Shown here in pieces: positions 1-9,376 of a DNA stretch of 64,000 bases. Source of the DNA: Aerococcaceae bacterium DSM 111176 (lineage in GTDB: Bacteria; Bacillota; Bacilli; Lactobacillales; Aerococcaceae); contig JACBXN010000045.1 in assembly GCA_015863215.1 (NCBI GenBank), forward strand, positions 1-64,000. Reading direction: 5' to 3'. The notes under the pieces were generated by a model. The model was not told the origin of the DNA, searched no databases, and saw only the letters and a program-made list of their open reading frames with translations. A program made the position numbers and the translations under genes. The stretch's first letter is position 1, and every line of letters starts with the position of its first letter.

Positions 1-56
1 TGGGTAGTTACTTCTATTATACCATGAGAGGGCTTTCATTTTAACAGAAATCAAGT

Positions 57-98
57 AAAAACGGGATTCCACAATGCTTATTGTGAATCCCGTTTTTG
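57..98. terminator. Bidirectional rho-independent terminator
   Basis: An inverted repeat (acgggattc-c-acaat against attgt-gaatcccgt) is preceded by a run of A and followed by a run of T, so it could stop transcription in both directions. It probably ends a gene lying left of the window. Confidence 0.75.
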
Positions 99-142
99 TA
101 TTTTAAGGACTTTTTGCCCAGCCCCTTCCTTATTAGAAAGAG

Positions 143-203
143 GCTTTTAGGTACGTGCCTAAAAGCGGCATTAAAGAGGGGTTGGAGTCGCCCAAGCGAC
201 TCC
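143..203. repeat. Hairpin ladder D1 (two hairpins)
   Basis: Two short perfect hairpins, gcttttagg/cctaaaagc (143-166) and ggagtcgc/gcgactcc (184-203), have centres about 39 bp apart. The same hairpin types, in varied order and with changed arms, recur near 8.3, 29.1, 36.9, 42.4, 48.1 and 52.5 kb. The rest of 1-889 contains no gene I can support: 300-540 is A/C-rich non-coding sequence and 555-736 is a long palindromic element. Confidence 0.75.
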
Positions 204-554
204 TTCTTCTTTTCTCTTTGTTTGCATTAGGATTATATTTGTTATGGAATTGTGATTGAAAGAACTAGGATTATTATGTCATGCCGATACTAATTGTACT
301 CAAAAATCCTATACACTAATAGAATCTACAAGGAATGTTTAAAACAGAACGCATTCAAAATGTAACAGAAATATCTAACTATCCAAACACAAACCAAAAT
401 AACGTCCAGTTCAAATTTCAACACCAAACAGCGATCTACACTCAAACCCCCGCCCCTGTACTTTATTTTATTGATTATTCACACACCAGACTAAAATTTT
501 GAGAACTATTATTCTTTTAATAACACAAGTACCACGAATATTCATAACAACCCA

Positions 555-736
555 AGCATATCGAAGAGGCCGGGGCTTTTCATGCGCCGTGACATAGGAT
601 TCAATACCGCATAGAAGCTGTGCGAGTGGAGCGAGCTACAGATTCATAGGTAGTGAAAGTCTGAAGCTCCTCTCGAAGAGAGAGCGTAAGACGGTCCCAC
701 GGCTGCAATGAAAAGCCCCGGCCTCGAAGATATGCG
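555..736 (+). repeat. Long palindromic element A, copy 1
   Basis: The outer arms begin with gcatat and end with atatgc. They contain a long stem in which gaggccggggcttttcat pairs with atgaaaagccccggcctc. The centre holds shorter dyads such as gctcctctcgaagagagagc. Four other full copies (17734, 38804, 41993, 54309) have different arm sequences that still pair, so structure rather than sequence appears conserved. It carries no credible ORF. It could be a structured RNA or a miniature palindromic mobile element. Confidence 0.8.
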
Positions 737-823
737 AAATATACGAACTTATGCCATACTTTCCCTGCTACTGCTACTAAAAGTAGAATAAATCAGACCA
801 AATACTGATTTACGACTACCATG

Positions 824-852
824 TGTCAATTACCAATAAAATATGGTACAAT
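824..852 (+). promoter_or_regulatory. Promoter of mvaA-mvaS
   Basis: TGTCAA (824-829) and TACAAT (847-852) are separated by 17 bp, close to a vegetative sigma-A promoter. The mvaA start codon lies about 38 bp downstream. Confidence 0.6.
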
Positions 853-889
853 TTTAAGACACAAGGATAGAGACAAATAGGAGAAGAAA

Positions 890-2149
890 ATGTTTAGAGG
901 ATTTTATAAAAAAACGACAGCTCAAAGACGAGCAATAATCGATGAGTTCCGTCCAGATTTGCATATCATGCCCAAAGCATTACCAGAAACCGTCGCCGAC
1001 AATATGATCGAAAACTATTTAATGAACTACGAAATACCACTCGGCGTAGCCGTCAACTTCACAATCAATGACAAACCATACGTCGTCCCAATGACCGTCG
1101 AAGAACCATCCGTCATCGCAGCAGCGAACAACGCCGGAAAAATTCTAGGCAATATCAAAACGACTTATGGCCAGCGCGAAATCACCGGGCAAATTATATT
1201 ATCCGGCGTCAAAAATCCGGAAACAGTTTTACAACAACTTGAAACACATAAATCAACATTATTACAACAAGCCAAAGACGCTTCACCAAACATGGTCAAG
1301 CGTGGAGGTGGGCCGATTGCGTTAACATTTGAGCATAAATCGTCTCAAATTGAGCATTATATTGTGATTTATCTCACATTCAACCCATGCGATGCAATGG
1401 GAGCCAATGCAATCAACACTTGCCTCGAAGCGCTTGCGCCAAGCATTGAAGAGCTCACCGGCGAAATCGCACTCATGAAAATTCTGTCGAATTACTCAGA
1501 AGTCGCTGTCTCGAAGGCTACTACTTCTGTCCCAGTACAAAAATTACATCCGAATTTAGAACAAGCCCAAAATATTGCGGAAAGTATTGCATTAGCCTCA
1601 GATTACGCTTCGATCGATGTTTACCGAGCAACGACACATAATAAAGGCATTATGAACGGTATCGATGCCTTATGTCTAGCAACCGGTAATGATTGGCGAG
1701 CAGTTGAAGCTTCCGTTCATGCATACGCGAGTCGAACGGGCAATTATCAACCACTGACAAAATGGACTTATGATAAAGAATCTGAATATCTCATCGGAGA
1801 AATTGAACTACCTATACCAGTGGCAGTTGTTGGGGGAACGATTTCTGTTCATCCAGCCGCACAATGGTCGCTTGAATTATTAAATAATCCTTCTGCGAGT
1901 GAATTAGCGGAAATCATGGCGGCCGTAGGCTTAGCACAGAACTTCGCAGCTGTTAAAGCGCTCGTAACCGATGGGATTCAAAAGGGACACATGGGACTTC
2001 AAGCACGCAGTCTTGCGATGCAAGTAGGTGCAACAGAGGGCGAAGTCATACTTTTAACAGAAAAATTACAAGAAGCACCACAAATGTCAAGTACGATTGC
2101 GCAGGAATTATTACAAGAAATCCGAGACAATCACAGTGAGGAGAAATAA
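890..2149 (+). CDS. mvaA: Hydroxymethylglutaryl-CoA reductase, class II
   Basis: Cytosolic enzyme that reduces HMG-CoA to mevalonate, the committed step of the mevalonate route to isopentenyl diphosphate. At 419 aa it has the length of bacterial class II enzymes and lacks the membrane domain of eukaryotic ones. Visible signatures are ENYLMNYEIPLG near residue 41, VEEPSVIAAANNAGK near 70 with the catalytic-region glutamates, the dinucleotide-binding DAMGANAI near 168, and KGHMGLQARS near 365 with the catalytic histidine. The start has an AGGAGA ribosome site. mvaS follows one base after the stop, so the two are an operon. Third codon positions in the first ~130 codons are strongly A/C-biased, unlike the rest of the gene, next to a repeat-rich intergenic region. 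Confidence 0.96.
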   Translation: MFRGFYKKTTAQRRAIIDEFRPDLHIMPKALPETVADNMIENYLMNYEIPLGVAVNFTINDKPYVVPMTVEEPSVIAAANNAGKILGNIKTTYGQREITGQIILSGVKNPETVLQQLETHKSTLLQQAKDASPNMVKRGGGPIALTFEHKSSQIEHYIVIYLTFNPCDAMGANAINTCLEALAPSIEELTGEIALMKILSNYSEVAVSKATTSVPVQKLHPNLEQAQNIAESIALASDYASIDVYRATTHNKGIMNGIDALCLATGNDWRAVEASVHAYASRTGNYQPLTKWTYDKESEYLIGEIELPIPVAVVGGTISVHPAAQWSLELLNNPSASELAEIMAAVGLAQNFAAVKALVTDGIQKGHMGLQARSLAMQVGATEGEVILLTEKLQEAPQMSSTIAQELLQEIRDNHSEEK

Positions 2150-2150
2150 T

Positions 2151-3359
2151 ATGACAAATATTGTAGGGATTGATAAGATCGCCTTTTACACACCGGATTA
2201 TTATATTGATATGGTGGAATTAGCGCATGCGCGCGACACGGATCCAAATAAATTTACGATCGGACTACAACAAGATAAGATGGCAGTGATTCCTGTTTGG
2301 GAAGATATTGTTTCGATGGGAGCCAATGCTGCGCTACAAATTGTGGATGAAGAGGACCGCGCGACGATTGATCAAGTGATCTTTGCGACGGAATCAAGTT
2401 TTGACTATTCAAAATCAGCGGCTACTTATATTCATAATATGCTAGGGATTCATTCTTCTGCTAAATCTTTTGAAATTAAACAAGCTTGTTACGCAGGTAC
2501 AGCAGGCTTGATGGCGGGATTTGATTATGTTCGTGCCAATCCAGAACGCCGAGTGTTAGTGGTAGCGGCAGATATTGCACGTTACGGGCTAAACACGTCT
2601 GGGGAACCGACGCAAGGGGCTGGAGCGGTTGCGATGATTATTTCAAGTAATCCAAGCATTCTGTCAATTGATCCACAAAGCTATTCACGTACGGATGATC
2701 AATACGATTTCTGGCGTCCGAGCCATTCACCGGTCGCATTAGTGGATGGGCACTTCTCAAATCAATTATATGCGGATAGCTTTATCAATGTCTTCCAACA
2801 AGCTGAAGTTGCTTTAGGAACTGAATTAAACGAAGTTAAAGCACTCGCATTTCACTTACCATATACAAAAATGGCGAAAAAAGCGTTAATCGCATTATCT
2901 GAAGCAGAAACAAAAATGGATGAAAAGATGCGCGCTCGCTTAATCGAAGACTGGCAAGAACAATTAAATGCAGCCATTGTCTATGGTAAACAAATCGGAA
3001 ATACATATACGGCATCTCTTTATATTTCATTAATGTCATTATTAAAAGAAAATAGCTCACTTGAAGCGGGAGATAAAATTGGATTATTCAGTTATGGATC
3101 AGGTTCGGTTTCTGAATTATTCTTCGGAAATTTAGTTGAAGGGTATAAAGATCAATTGGAAAAGGTCGCAGGTCAAAATGACTTAGACGAACGTCATCAA
3201 ATTTCAATTCCAGACTATGAACAATATTTTAATGACCGAGATTTGGAATATGAAGCAAATATTGATTTCGAAATTCCAGCCGATTTTAGTGGGTTTTACC
3301 TAGCTAAAATCGATGAGCACCGCCGTTACTATGACTTTAAATCAAGCAAGCAAAGATAA
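2151..3359 (+). CDS. mvaS: Hydroxymethylglutaryl-CoA synthase
   Basis: Condenses acetyl-CoA with acetoacetyl-CoA to give HMG-CoA, the substrate of the mvaA product encoded just upstream. The start at 2151 is chosen because it follows a good AGGAG site and gives the family N-terminus MTNIVGIDKIAFYTP; an in-frame start at 2097 would lie inside mvaA. The 402 aa protein shows the catalytic glutamate in FATESSFDYSKS (about residue 81), the acetylated cysteine in KQACYAGT (about 113), and the histidine of the FHLPYTKM segment near 250. Length and motifs fit the bacterial family. The remaining mevalonate-pathway genes (kinases, decarboxylase) are not in this window. Confidence 0.96.
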   Translation: MTNIVGIDKIAFYTPDYYIDMVELAHARDTDPNKFTIGLQQDKMAVIPVWEDIVSMGANAALQIVDEEDRATIDQVIFATESSFDYSKSAATYIHNMLGIHSSAKSFEIKQACYAGTAGLMAGFDYVRANPERRVLVVAADIARYGLNTSGEPTQGAGAVAMIISSNPSILSIDPQSYSRTDDQYDFWRPSHSPVALVDGHFSNQLYADSFINVFQQAEVALGTELNEVKALAFHLPYTKMAKKALIALSEAETKMDEKMRARLIEDWQEQLNAAIVYGKQIGNTYTASLYISLMSLLKENSSLEAGDKIGLFSYGSGSVSELFFGNLVEGYKDQLEKVAGQNDLDERHQISIPDYEQYFNDRDLEYEANIDFEIPADFSGFYLAKIDEHRRYYDFKSSKQR

Positions 3360-3386
3360 ACTCTGTAACAGGAGTTTATCTTTTTT
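3354..3386 (+). terminator. Terminator of the mva operon
   Basis: A hairpin, agataaactc against ggagtttatc, overlaps the mvaS stop codon and is followed by a run of six T. Confidence 0.85.
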
Positions 3387-3497
3387 AATATAAATGTTAT
3401 CTTTTTATAATAATAATCATAAAATATTCGAACTTAAAAGATATTAAAGTACAAAATTTTATGATATAGTAGAAATTGAACTGGAAGGTGATGAAAC

Positions 3498-3734
3498 ATG
3501 ATGACTTTAATATATAGTATGGCAGTGCTAGTAGTTCGGATTGTTTTCGTCCTTTTATCATATCTAGTTTTTAGTAAGCTAAAGTGGCGTGAGGCCTTCT
3601 CTAACAAGAACTATTACTTGGCGAGATGGGCTTGTATTCTGCTTAGTATTAGTGTAGGGTATGCAGTCAGTTCATATTTTATTGAGATCATAGACATTAT
3701 TCGTGGCGTAATTTTCACAGTGATGTCGCTTTAA
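3498..3734 (+). CDS. DUF1146 family small membrane protein (YwzB-like)
   Basis: A 78 aa protein with two predicted membrane segments (about residues 5-25 and 43-65) joined by a basic, aromatic loop containing KLKWREAF and YLARW. That layout and its place directly before murA fit the DUF1146 / YwzB family, which lies near murA in many Firmicutes. The function is unknown. An AAGGTGATG ribosome site precedes the start. The call rests on overall resemblance and neighbourhood rather than a catalytic motif. Confidence 0.75.
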   Translation: MMTLIYSMAVLVVRIVFVLLSYLVFSKLKWREAFSNKNYYLARWACILLSISVGYAVSSYFIEIIDIIRGVIFTVMSL

Positions 3735-3737
3735 AAT

Positions 3738-3753
3738 AGGGAACGCTTTCAAT
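3738..3753. promoter_or_regulatory. Possible cre-like (CcpA) site
   Basis: The reverse strand reads ttgaaagcgttccc, close to the catabolite-response consensus TGNAARCGNNNNCA except at the last base. It lies between the DUF1146 gene and murA. Only the resemblance supports it. Confidence 0.25.
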
Positions 3754-3859
3754 GTGATGGCAGTCTGTTGAAAACGATAACTATTTATTAAAAACTATAA
3801 ATTAATTAACCTTATCGTTCGCTCCAAAACGGTAAGCACAAAAAGGGGAAATATTTACA

Positions 3860-5164
3860 ATGGAAGAAATCATCGTACATGGTGGCAACCGCCTAGAAGG
3901 TCGAGTAGTAATCGAAGGAGCGAAAAACGCGGTCTTGCCAATTTTAGCGGGTGCAATTTTAGCAGAAGATGGTAAAACGATTCTTAAAAATGTGCCTGTT
4001 TTATCTGACGTGTATATCCTTTCAGAACTACTTAAGAACTTAAATATCGAAAATTCATTCGATGAAGATAATAATGAATTAGTATTAGACGCGACAGGAA
4101 ATGTATTATCTGTAGCAGATTACGACTTTGTCAGCAAAATGCGTGCATCAATCGTAGTTATGGGACCACTATTAGCTCGTTTTGGTTATGTTAAAGTAGC
4201 GATGCCTGGTGGATGTTCAATTGGATCACGTCCAATCGACTTACACTTAAAAGGATTCGAAGCTTTAGGAGCGGAAATCCAAACACACGCAGGTTATGTT
4301 GAAGCAAAAGCAGATAAATTAGTGGGAGCAAATATTTACTTAGACTTCCCATCAGTGGGTGCAACAGAAAACATTATGATGGCTGCGACTTTGGCAGAAG
4401 GTACAACCGTCATCGAAAACGTTGCGCGTGAACCAGAAATCGTTGATTTAGCAGACTTCTTAAACAAAATGGGTGCTAAAATCGAAGGTGCTGGAACAGA
4501 TACAATTACAATCCATGGTGTTGAAAAATTACATGGTACTGAACACTTTGTTATCTACGACCGTATTGAAGCGGGTACTTTTATGGTAGCTGCAGCAGTA
4601 ACTCAAGGGGACGTTTACATTCATGGCGCGATTCGCGAGCATAATTTACCATTAATTTCTAAATTAACGGAAATGGGTGTTGAATTTACATTTGACGAAG
4701 AAGGCGTTCGTGTTGTTGGTCCAGAAACATTAAAACCAACAGACATTAAAACAATGCCACATCCAGGATTCCCAACGGATATGCAATCACAAATGTCAGT
4801 AGCGCAATTATTAGCGGACGGATCAAGTTCATTAACGGAAACAGTTTTCGAAAACCGCTTCATGCATTTTGAAGAATTACGCCGTATGAGCGCGAAATTC
4901 CAAATTGAGCGTCAAACGGTTATTTCGTATGGTCCAACTGAATTTACTGGTGCACGCGTTAAAGCAACAGACTTACGTGCAGGTGCAGCATTAATTATTG
5001 CGGGATTAGTGGCTAAAGGAATTACGCGCGTCACTGATTTACATCATTTAGACCGTGGATATTATGAATTCCATCTGAAATTGGCTGCATTAGGTGCAGA
5101 AATTGAACGTGTAGATATTCAGCCTGTCAAAACTACAAAACGTAAATTACAAAACGCTATTTAG
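3860..5164 (+). CDS. murA: UDP-N-acetylglucosamine 1-carboxyvinyltransferase
   Basis: Transfers enolpyruvate from PEP to UDP-GlcNAc, the first committed cytosolic step of peptidoglycan synthesis and the fosfomycin target. The 434 aa length is normal. Visible motifs are the N-terminal [12 protein letters not shown] near residue 20, the catalytic-cysteine loop [15 protein letters not shown] with Cys near 119, and [11 protein letters not shown] in the second domain. It has Cys rather than Asp in the loop, so it should be fosfomycin-sensitive as far as this residue goes. A ribosome site aaaggggaa precedes the ATG. mreB/mbl follows after 20 bp. Confidence 0.97.
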   Translation: MEEIIVHGGNRLEGRVVIEGAKNAVLPILAGAILAEDGKTILKNVPVLSDVYILSELLKNLNIENSFDEDNNELVLDATGNVLSVADYDFVSKMRASIVVMGPLLARFGYVKVAMPGGCSIGSRPIDLHLKGFEALGAEIQTHAGYVEAKADKLVGANIYLDFPSVGATENIMMAATLAEGTTVIENVAREPEIVDLADFLNKMGAKIEGAGTDTITIHGVEKLHGTEHFVIYDRIEAGTFMVAAAVTQGDVYIHGAIREHNLPLISKLTEMGVEFTFDEEGVRVVGPETLKPTDIKTMPHPGFPTDMQSQMSVAQLLADGSSSLTETVFENRFMHFEELRRMSAKFQIERQTVISYGPTEFTGARVKATDLRAGAALIIAGLVAKGITRVTDLHHLDRGYYEFHLKLAALGAEIERVDIQPVKTTKRKLQNAI

Positions 5165-5184
5165 AAAACGAATGGGGCAATAGC

Positions 5185-6249
5185 ATGAGCAGAGAAATAG
5201 GGATAGATTTAGGAACTGCAAATGTATTGATTCATTTAAAGGGACGAGGCATTGTCGTCAACGAACCGGCTGTTGTAGCCGTTGATATAAATACGAATGA
5301 GATTGTCGCCTACGGCCAGGAAGCATATGACATGATTGGCCGCACCCCGGATTCGATTAATGTGATCCACCCCCTTGAGGGTGGGGTTATTTCAGATTAT
5401 GATTTAGCAGAAGCGATGCTGATTTTATTTATGCGCCGCATCCAAAATAATAGTCTCTTCTCAAGACCTGTTATTTTAATTTGTGCACCGTCGCAGATTA
5501 ACGACATTGAGAAACAATCACTCATCGAAACGGCTGAGCGTGCCAGTGGTGGAATCGTCTATGTCGAAGAGGAAACCAAAGTTGCTGCACTCGGTGCCGG
5601 TGGAAACATCATGGCACCTAAAGGCACAATGGTCATCGACATCGGAGGCGGAACAAGTGATATTGCCGTCATTTCCCAAGGTGAAATTGTTAACAGCAAT
5701 TCATTGCGCCAAGCGGGGGATTACTTTAACCAAGCGATTGTCGAATTCGTTAAGGAAAAGTATCATTTATTGATCGGGGATAAAACTGCGGAACAAGTGA
5801 AAATAGCGATTTCGTCGGCTGTCTTACAGCCCGAGGAAGATTTAAGTTATTATGATGTCAACGGACTTGACTTGGTGACGCGTTTACCAAAAGCCGTCAA
5901 ATTAAATTCCAATGACATGGCTATGGCATTAGCTGAACCATTAGAGGCGGTTGCTCAGGCAACAGAATCGGTTTTGAAAAAAGTCAGACCAGAGTTATTA
6001 GCTGATATCGTCGAGTCAGGTATTTTATTAACCGGCGGTGGGGCACTCATTGATCAACTGGATGAATATTTATCTGGACGATTAGAAATTAGTGTCATCA
6101 AAGTCGATCAACCAATGAATTCAGTAGCGATTGGGACAGGACTTATGTTAGAATTAATCCAATCGGGAGAGTTCGAGAAATCGAAGCCATCCAGATGGCA
6201 ACTTTTCAAACGCCGCTTACAACAATTCAAGCGCCGTTTAATGGGATAA
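5185..6249 (+). CDS. mreB: MreB/Mbl-family rod-shape actin homologue
   Basis: Bacterial actin that polymerises on the inner membrane face and guides lateral wall synthesis. The 354 aa sequence starts with the phosphate-1 motif GIDLGTANVLI, and has phosphate-2 VIDIGGGTSDIAV near residue 150 and an adenosine-loop segment LTGGGALI near 283. The murA-mbl gene order is that of Bacillus, so this may be the Mbl paralogue. The C-terminus ends in a basic, aromatic stretch (WQLFKRRLQQFKRR) that could be an amphipathic membrane anchor. Its presence suggests an elongated or ovoid cell rather than a strict coccus. Confidence 0.93.
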   Translation: MSREIGIDLGTANVLIHLKGRGIVVNEPAVVAVDINTNEIVAYGQEAYDMIGRTPDSINVIHPLEGGVISDYDLAEAMLILFMRRIQNNSLFSRPVILICAPSQINDIEKQSLIETAERASGGIVYVEEETKVAALGAGGNIMAPKGTMVIDIGGGTSDIAVISQGEIVNSNSLRQAGDYFNQAIVEFVKEKYHLLIGDKTAEQVKIAISSAVLQPEEDLSYYDVNGLDLVTRLPKAVKLNSNDMAMALAEPLEAVAQATESVLKKVRPELLADIVESGILLTGGGALIDQLDEYLSGRLEISVIKVDQPMNSVAIGTGLMLELIQSGEFEKSKPSRWQLFKRRLQQFKRRLMG

Positions 6250-6266
6250 TGATGGGAGGATAAATA

Positions 6267-6464
6267 ATGAGCGAACAACGTTTAGAAGTCAATGTGTGGA
6301 AAAGATTTTTCTTCGCACTTTTAAAGGTAATATTATTTGTGATTTTATTTGCACTCTTCGCCATTATTGGCTTATTTATTGGCTACACAATTATCGGAGA
6401 CGGTAATTATTGGGAAGTTTTAAATCAAGATACCTGGGCGCATATCCTCAGTTTCTTTAATTAA
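6267..6464 (+). CDS. EpuA-like small membrane protein (often annotated 'RNA polymerase subunit beta')
   Basis: A 65 aa protein with a basic N-terminus (WKRFFF), one hydrophobic segment (about residues 15-42) ending in GLFIGYTIIGDG, and a short tail. This matches the PF11772 / EpuA-type proteins found after murA and mbl in lactic acid bacteria. The name 'DNA-directed RNA polymerase subunit beta' often attached to this family is not supported by any polymerase motif here. A GGGAGG site precedes the start and a terminator follows. Its function is unknown. Confidence 0.72.
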   Translation: MSEQRLEVNVWKRFFFALLKVILFVILFALFAIIGLFIGYTIIGDGNYWEVLNQDTWAHILSFFN

Positions 6465-6474
6465 TCATACAAAA

Positions 6475-6511
6475 CAAAGCTCAATTCACTTTCAGTGATT
6501 GAGCTTCTTTT
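6475..6511 (+). terminator. Terminator after the murA-mreB unit
   Basis: The hairpin aaagctcaat...attgagctt is followed by a T-rich run. Confidence 0.85.
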
Positions 6512-6525
6512 CTAGGAAGTGAAAT

Positions 6526-6897
6526 ATGATCAATCAATTTATCTGGCCTGAGATTGTTCTCTTTGCATGGCCTTTACTATCCATGTATTTCGGTGTCATA
6601 ATCCTCAAGCCACAAATCCACGACTACAATGTCACAGTCGCAACTTGTCTACTACCAACCTGGCTACTAATTATTAACGCCTTCAGCTTACTCATATACA
6701 ATTTTAGTATCTTGCCATTATTGTTTGTGCTATCAATTTTTATAGTAGTCCTCGCATTGCATGACTACATCCGCCAAGTAAAAGAATATTTCATCGCCGA
6801 CTTCCTAGTCGTCGCACTCCGCGTTTTATTTATTAGCTGGACATTCTTTTTAGTTGGGATTATGTTGACACGTGTTGTGTCTTACTTTTTTGTTTAG
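6526..6897 (+). CDS. DUF3397 family membrane protein
   Basis: A 123 aa protein with four predicted membrane segments and few charged residues. Short conserved-looking elements such as LKPQIHDYNV and HDYIRQVKEYF lie between them. This fits the DUF3397 family, which in Lactobacillales usually lies just upstream of mraZ; here mraZ follows after the broken NERD gene and a repeat array, so the gene may once have been adjacent. A GGAAGTGA site precedes the ATG. The function is unknown. Confidence 0.72.
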   Translation: MINQFIWPEIVLFAWPLLSMYFGVIILKPQIHDYNVTVATCLLPTWLLIINAFSLLIYNFSILPLLFVLSIFIVVLALHDYIRQVKEYFIADFLVVALRVLFISWTFFLVGIMLTRVVSYFFV

Positions 6898-6918
6898 AAA
6901 ATCATTTAATATTGAGAG

Positions 6919-6990
6919 TAAACCCCGCCTTCCTGGCGGGTTTTATCATATCATGAGGAGCGATGGTCAGTGGACCATCGTTCTTTTTTT
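6919..6990 (+). terminator. Two stacked terminators
   Basis: Hairpin accccgcc/ggcgggt with a T run (6919-6945) is followed by cgatggtc/ggaccatcg with ttctttttttg (6961-6990). Both would stop transcripts from the DUF3397 gene. Confidence 0.8.
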
Positions 6991-7081
6991 GTTTCTAGGG
7001 GAAAAAGAGGAGGGTGCAAAAAATGCATCCCAGCGGCGTGGAATGACAAAATTGTGCATTTCCGATTTTTGAGAATGAAAG

Positions 7082-7114
7082 TCCCAAGTTAATTTAATTA
7101 ACTTGGAACTTTTT
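7082..7114. terminator. Third palindromic hairpin, terminator-like
   Basis: ccaagttaat/attaacttgg with a three-base loop is followed by aactttttg. On the other strand it could end the NERD-domain gene, whose 3' end lies just to the right. Confidence 0.6.
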
Positions 7115-7169
7115 GTGTTTAGGTGGGGAGGCTGTAAATTTATTGAATGGTTTTTAAGAATATTATTAT

Positions 7170-8060
7170 TTAGTCAAAGTAACCCTTATTTTTCCAACGT
7201 AGTAATCGATGACGTTCAATTCGTCCATCAATCCAATGCTGCAATTTTGGTGTTGAAGGTTTTTCATTGAAAAATAGGATGAAATCATTGTACGCATTAA
7301 TTACTAAATCGAGTACTTTGTGAGATTTCTGACATTTTTGGCAAGTTACAAGAAAAGTTCGAGGGCTTACTGCTCCTACTTCATTCCCGCAACAAGAATA
7401 ATAGAGTCCTTTTTCCATACTCTGGTAACTATATTCGGGCATGTTCTGCCAACGGTGGGATCTATCATTATTAAATTGTAAAAATGTGTTAACTAAATTT
7501 ACAGTCTCGGTAGTGGGAGGAGCAGCCTTTCTTGCCAGCCTTCTATAATAATCTTGAACTTGATGCTGTAATAGAATTGGTTTCTCGTCAGTTAATCCAT
7601 AAACTGTTCCACCCTCGGTAGCGATGATGACATTGTATTGAATTTTCAAATCGATTTTCAGCCGGTCCAATCAATTTTGAAATTTTTCAGTCGCTTTTTT
7701 AACTTGGTCAAGTGGATCGTCAATGATTGTTCCGTTTTTGTTCTTTATGACACCGCCGGCATCAATATACAAATCTGAACGATAACCTTTTATTTCACTA
7801 ATATAAATCACCTTTGCAGTTACTAATAATAAATCCAATTGGAAATTTTTCTCAAATAATTGGTAATAGCTAAAACCGGGGATTGTAATCCAAGGACCGT
7901 TTATTTCTTCAATAAGTTTGTCAATTTTACATTCGTGCTCAAACCCCCACGTTAAATCAGCGAGATACCTATTATGTTCAGGCGGAAGTGCCTTCCGACA
8001 TTTAAGCATCTCAAGAAATAATAAGTTCATAGGTTTCTTGCGTTTCATTTTTAATTCCAT
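7170..8060 (-). pseudogene. NERD-domain (nuclease-related) protein gene with in-frame stop
   Basis: The first part (8060 to 7674) encodes 129 aa with the nuclease-related-domain core: Asp in FQLDLLLVT followed by the E-x-K of YISEIKGYRSDL, as in PD-(D/E)XK-like folds. A TGA at 7673-7671 interrupts it. The following 167 codons stay open in the same frame and continue as a plausible C-terminal half with a zinc-knuckle-like CCGNEV...CQKC segment. One TGA (for example from TGG or CGA) therefore splits a ~297-codon gene. A GGGAGGTGATT ribosome site precedes the ATG at 8060. The second half lacks its own convincing ribosome site, so decay is likelier than two genes. Recoding cannot be excluded. Confidence 0.7.
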
Positions 8061-8283
8061 TTAATCACCTCCCTTTATAAATAAGGCAAAAATCCTGAAA
8101 TTTGAAAAATGCAGTAAATTTTTTACAAATACCGGAAAATCGAATAAATGAAGTGGTGTAAAAATGTCAGTAAATTTGATGCATCAAATTATTTTGATAG
8201 AAACAGAATCAATTAGCGACACCAGTGTTTTTATCTATTAGCTTGGCTTGCATTCGACTACAAACAAAGGAATCAAAAGGAAA

Positions 8284-8381
8284 GAGTCGCGAACGCAACT
8301 CTACCTTATTTATGATGAAGCTTTTAGGCTCGACCTAAAAGCATCTTTACAAGAAGGAAGTCAATTTCTTCAGAAATTGAC
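8284..8381. repeat. Hairpin ladder D2 (three hairpins)
   Basis: Three hairpins, gagtcgc-type (8284-8301), gcttttagg/cctaaaagc (8320-8342) and gtcaatttc/gaaattgac (8360-8381), have centres about 39 bp apart. The loops and one arm base differ from other copies. With the array that follows it fills the 860 bp between the NERD gene and mraZ. Confidence 0.8.
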
Positions 8382-8440
8382 AACTGCATTGAAACTCCAT
8401 AGTTTAGTGTTCGATTGAAGAGACATTCAGTTTAAATGTA

Positions 8441-8696
8441 CCAAGTTGGTTCATCGAATCCTTCGCACTTAAGATGATGCACCAAGTTGTCTCATCGAAC
8501 CCTTCGAGTTCAAGATGATGCACCAAGTTGGTTCATCGAACCCTTCGGATTCAAGATGATGTACCAAGTTGGTTCATCGAACCCTTCGCACTCAAGATGA
8601 TGCACCAAGTTGGTTCATCGAACCCTTCGCATTCAAGATGATGTACCAAGTTGGTTCATCGAACCCAATCGCACTCAGCATGATGCACCAAGTTGT
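8441..8696. repeat. Tandem array, 41-bp unit
   Basis: Units beginning accaagttg start at 8441, 8481, 8522, 8563, 8604, 8645 and (partial) 8687, a period of 40-42 and mostly 41 bp. Each contains the dyads ggttc-atc-gaacc and tcatc...gatga. Short open frames across the array are products of the repeat. After it comes a very C-rich stretch (8700-8840) that flips to G/T-rich just before mraZ. Confidence 0.9.
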
Positions 8697-8920
8697 AACG
8701 TCGTTTCTAGAACTCCTCCCCACCTCCCACTTCCACCCCCACCAAACCAGGGCACATCCCCCACTTACCCCTCACATTACACAAAACACGATAACACCAA
8801 CGTTACCCGCCCTCATACTACCTGCAAAAGTGAGTCGATTTTGATTATAAAAGTTTTTGGGTGGTAGAAAGTGGGGGGTTGTGGTAAACTGTATTTAACG
8901 AAAATGAGGAGGTGTTGTCG

Positions 8921-9358
8921 GTGTTTATTGGAGAATATCAACATAATCTTGATGCCAAGGGACGCCTGACGATGCCGGCTAAATTTCGTCATTCTCTGGG
9001 ATTAGAGTTTGTGATTACTAGAGGGTTGGATGGCTGTTTATTTGGATTTCCAAAAGAACGCTTCCAACAAATTCAAGAGAAACTATCAAAATTACCATTA
9101 ACTAAAAAAGAAGCGCGTATGTTTTCACGGTTTTTCCTTTCGGCTGCCACTGAAGTTGAAATCGATAAACAAGGGCGTATTAATATTCCGAATACATTGA
9201 TTGATTTTGCTAAGATCGATAAGGAATGTCGTGTGATCGGCGTTTCAGACCGAATCGAGATTTGGAGCAGCGAAAAATGGGATGTATTTGCAGCTGAGGC
9301 TGAGGAAAACTTTGAAGATATTGCAGAAGAATTAATCGATTTTGAATTCGATTTATAA
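8921..9358 (+). CDS. mraZ: Transcriptional regulator MraZ
   Basis: First gene of the division/cell-wall (dcw) cluster; MraZ is a DNA-binding AbrB-fold protein that in other bacteria binds its own promoter region. The start at GTG 8921 follows AGGAGG with 8 bp spacing and gives the standard N-terminus [22 protein letters not shown]; the in-frame GTG at 8912 overlaps the ribosome site. The protein has 145 aa, near the usual 143, with the duplicated AbrB-like halves (second: [14 protein letters not shown] near residue 85). I could not find the direct repeats that MraZ binds elsewhere; the upstream DNA is the 41-bp array. Confidence 0.96.
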   Translation: MFIGEYQHNLDAKGRLTMPAKFRHSLGLEFVITRGLDGCLFGFPKERFQQIQEKLSKLPLTKKEARMFSRFFLSAATEVEIDKQGRINIPNTLIDFAKIDKECRVIGVSDRIEIWSSEKWDVFAAEAEENFEDIAEELIDFEFDL

Positions 9359-9376
9359 TTAGAGAGGATGCAAAGA

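Noticed and set aside
8569-8867. Two overlapping ORFs of 85-91 codons
   Set aside because: They read through the 41-bp array and the C-rich stretch; their proteins are repeats of the array and have no ribosome site.
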